Shown here piece by piece: positions 5,205-6,589 of a stretch of DNA of 6,589 bases (position 1 is the first letter of the stretch; each line of letters starts with the position of its first letter). The DNA is taken from positions 1-6,589 of the forward strand of contig JAHKZS010000102.1 in assembly GCA_020626545.1 (NCBI GenBank), written 5' to 3'. The notes beneath the pieces are model-generated. The model worked only from the letters and a program-made list of their open reading frames with translations, searched no databases and was not told the origin of the DNA. This stretch comes from a bacterium (GTDB lineage: Bacteria > Bacillota > Clostridia > Oscillospirales > Acutalibacteraceae). A program made the translations under genes and the position numbers.

Positions 5205-6589
5205 ATGAAAACTAAAAAACTTCTGGCGGTTATAATTTCGGTTGTTTTAATGTTGTCGATGTTCCCGATGACAACAGCCTCCGCCTATTCTAAGGAAAGG
5301 GTAACGCTTACCTTTTCCGACAGCGCGATAACTCCGAGCGCCGACGCTTCGGGTTATTCAATCAGCGGTACAACTCTTAACATTACCGCGAAAGGTACAT
5401 ATCGTATTACGGGCAGCTGTAATGAGGGCTCTGTAATTGTCGCGGGAAGCTTGAGCGATGTAACGCTTATACTCGACGACTTAACTCTTACCTCGGCTGT
5501 AACGGCTCCGATTGTGGTTAAAAAGTCCTCGAATGTGCTCGTTAAACTCGAGGGTACGTCTACCCTTACCGACAACGAGGACGCTTCTACCGAGGAAACT
5601 AACTCCGACTTCGAGGGCGCGGCTATTAAGTTCAAGAGCAGTTCAAGCCTTACAATGTTCGGCAGCGGTACTTTAAATATCAACGGCAACGCTAAGAACG
5701 GTATCAAAGGCGGAGCGCAGTCGAGCTTACAGATTGACGGCGGTACATACAACGTGACCGCGGCTAATAACGGCATAGCGGCCGACGGCACCGTTACAAT
5801 TAACGCGGGTACTTTTAACGTCACTACCGCTAACGACGGTATTAAATCCGAACCCGACGAGGGCGATACAGACTCCGCGGGCAAGGTCGAGATTAACGGC
5901 GGTACTTTTACCGTAAGAGCTCAGGGCGACGGTATCCAGGCTGCCGAGAATCTAACTATTAACGACGGTACTTTTGATATAAAAACACTCAACGGTTACA
6001 ACAGTTCTTCCTTTAATAAGGACACAATGAGCTGTAAGGGCTTAAAGGCTTCGGGCAATAACGATAACGAAACCGCGCCGACTAACCAGCTCAATATCAC
6101 AGGCGGTACATTCAATCTCAATACCGCCGACGACGCTGTTCATTCCGACGGCTATGTTGATATTACTGGCGGTACATTCTATATCTATTCGGGCGACGAC
6201 GGCGTACACGCCGACGCGACATTAACTCTCGGAAGCTCGAGTGGCTTGGAGAGAGATCCCGAAATCTATATTTACTCGAGTTACGAAGGACTTGAGGGCG
6301 CTGTAGTTAACGCCTATCAGGGTAAGTATTACGTAAAGGCTTCCGACGACGGAATCAACTCAGCGGGCGGAAGCTCCAACGGCTCAGACGCGGGTCAGGG
6401 TGGACAGGATCCGTTCAGACCGGGCGGAAACCGTCCCGGTCAGCCAGGAGGACAACCCGGACAGCAGGGAGGACAGTCCTCCTCGGGTAATTACTCGCTC
6501 AACATCTACGGCGGAGATTTCTATGTTGACTGCACAGGCGACGGTCTCGATTCAAACGGCGCGCTAAATCTCCTCGGAGGAGATATAAC
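5205..6589 (+). CDS. Secreted Cthe_2159-family beta-helix carbohydrate-binding protein (3' truncated)
   Basis: The frame is open to the window edge, giving 461 codons of a longer gene. Residues 1-27 are a signal peptide with cleavage after ASA. Residues about 33-115 match the start of the family: a strand-rich entry, TAKGTYRITGS, then VTLILDDLTLTS and APIVVKKSSNVLV. From about 140 on come right-handed beta-helix rungs of roughly 20-25 residues with recurring GGTF/GGTY and DGI/DGV units, e.g. VEINGGTFTVRAQGDGIQA, DDAVHSDGY and DDGVHAD. Acidic turns of this kind can bind calcium. Residues about 386-427 are a Gly/Pro/Gln-rich loop, after which rungs resume (LNIYGGDFYVD). The type protein from Clostridium thermocellum binds cellulose and polygalacturonate and carries calcium; sharing that ligand is only inferred. 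No catalytic motif is visible. The gene follows the two-component operon and carries the same TTCAAT repeat in its promoter. Any membrane or wall anchor would lie beyond the window. Confidence 0.88.
   Translation, partial: MKTKKLLAVIISVVLMLSMFPMTTASAYSKERVTLTFSDSAITPSADASGYSISGTTLNITAKGTYRITGSCNEGSVIVAGSLSDVTLILDDLTLTSAVTAPIVVKKSSNVLVKLEGTSTLTDNEDASTEETNSDFEGAAIKFKSSSSLTMFGSGTLNINGNAKNGIKGGAQSSLQIDGGTYNVTAANNGIAADGTVTINAGTFNVTTANDGIKSEPDEGDTDSAGKVEINGGTFTVRAQGDGIQAAENLTINDGTFDIKTLNGYNSSSFNKDTMSCKGLKASGNNDNETAPTNQLNITGGTFNLNTADDAVHSDGYVDITGGTFYIYSGDDGVHADATLTLGSSSGLERDPEIYIYSSYEGLEGAVVNAYQGKYYVKASDDGINSAGGSSNGSDAGQGGQDPFRPGGNRPGQPGGQPGQQGGQSSSGNYSLNIYGGDFYVDCTGDGLDSNGALNLLGGDI
6393..6476 (+). 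repeat. Degenerate Gly/Pro/Gln-coding repeats inside the beta-helix gene
   Basis: Bases here encode residues 397-424, a run of PGQ, GGQ and PGG units, preceded by a Gly/Ser stretch from residue 386. The DNA repeats GGACAG- and CCCGG-like units imperfectly. It reads as a flexible loop inserted between two helix rungs, since rung-type sequence continues after it in the same frame. Such tracts can vary in length between strains. Confidence 0.7.

Noticed and set aside
5354..5884. A 176-codon open frame on the minus strand inside the beta-helix gene
   Set aside because: It runs antisense to a clear family-matching coding region, has no ribosome binding site, and its Val/Leu/Ser/Pro-rich translation is what the repeated Gly, Asp, Thr and Asn codons give in reverse.

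Overview
The window reads as chromosomal DNA from a Gram-positive Firmicute of the class Clostridia, most like a gut Ruminococcus/Oscillospiraceae-type organism. This rests on moderate GC content (mid-40s % by eye), strong AGGAGG-type ribosome binding sites, Sec signal peptides typical of Clostridia, an OmpR-type two-component pair with no cell-wall or outer-membrane genes of Gram-negative type, and a surface beta-helix protein of the Cthe_2159 family. Species cannot be named from the sequence. Every gene lies on the + strand and no mobile element, CRISPR array, tRNA or rRNA was seen.

Layout. (1) Bases 1-173 are the 3' end of an unrecognised gene, closed by a clear intrinsic terminator (185-226). 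(2) A good vegetative promoter (TTGAAT, 17 bp, TAGAAT, with an extended -10) drives a secreted or lipid-anchored transglutaminase-like protein (296-2104). Its stop codon overlaps the ribosome binding site of a 47-residue peptide gene (2117-2260). After a GC-rich hairpin with a poor U tract comes an AlkD-like DNA alkylation repair gene (2307-2993). (3) A two-component operon follows: an OmpR/PhoB-type response regulator (3049-3735) and, 3 nt later, a membrane sensor kinase (3739-4992), ended by an intrinsic terminator (5027-5070). (4) A 5' leader containing a perfect 11-bp inverted repeat precedes a large secreted beta-helix protein of the Cthe_2159 carbohydrate-binding family (5205 to beyond the window end).

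How the parts fit together. The most informative regulatory signal is a direct repeat, TTCAAT-N5-TTCAAT (11-bp period), present in front of the response regulator and again in front of the beta-helix gene. In both places the second repeat ends exactly 10 nt before a -10-like hexamer, and there is no usable -35 hexamer. That is the layout of a PhoB-type activator site. I infer that the response regulator activates its own operon and the beta-helix gene, making regulator, kinase and surface protein one regulon. At the second site the -10 hexamer lies in the left arm of the two-component operon's terminator. A transcript starting there would lack that arm and so escape termination, while read-through from upstream would stop.

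The second theme is the pairing of a transglutaminase-like Cys-His-Asp protein with a translationally adjacent small peptide. The peptide has a YxxPxI motif near its N-terminus and a Gly-Gly in its middle. A link between the two is possible but unproven.
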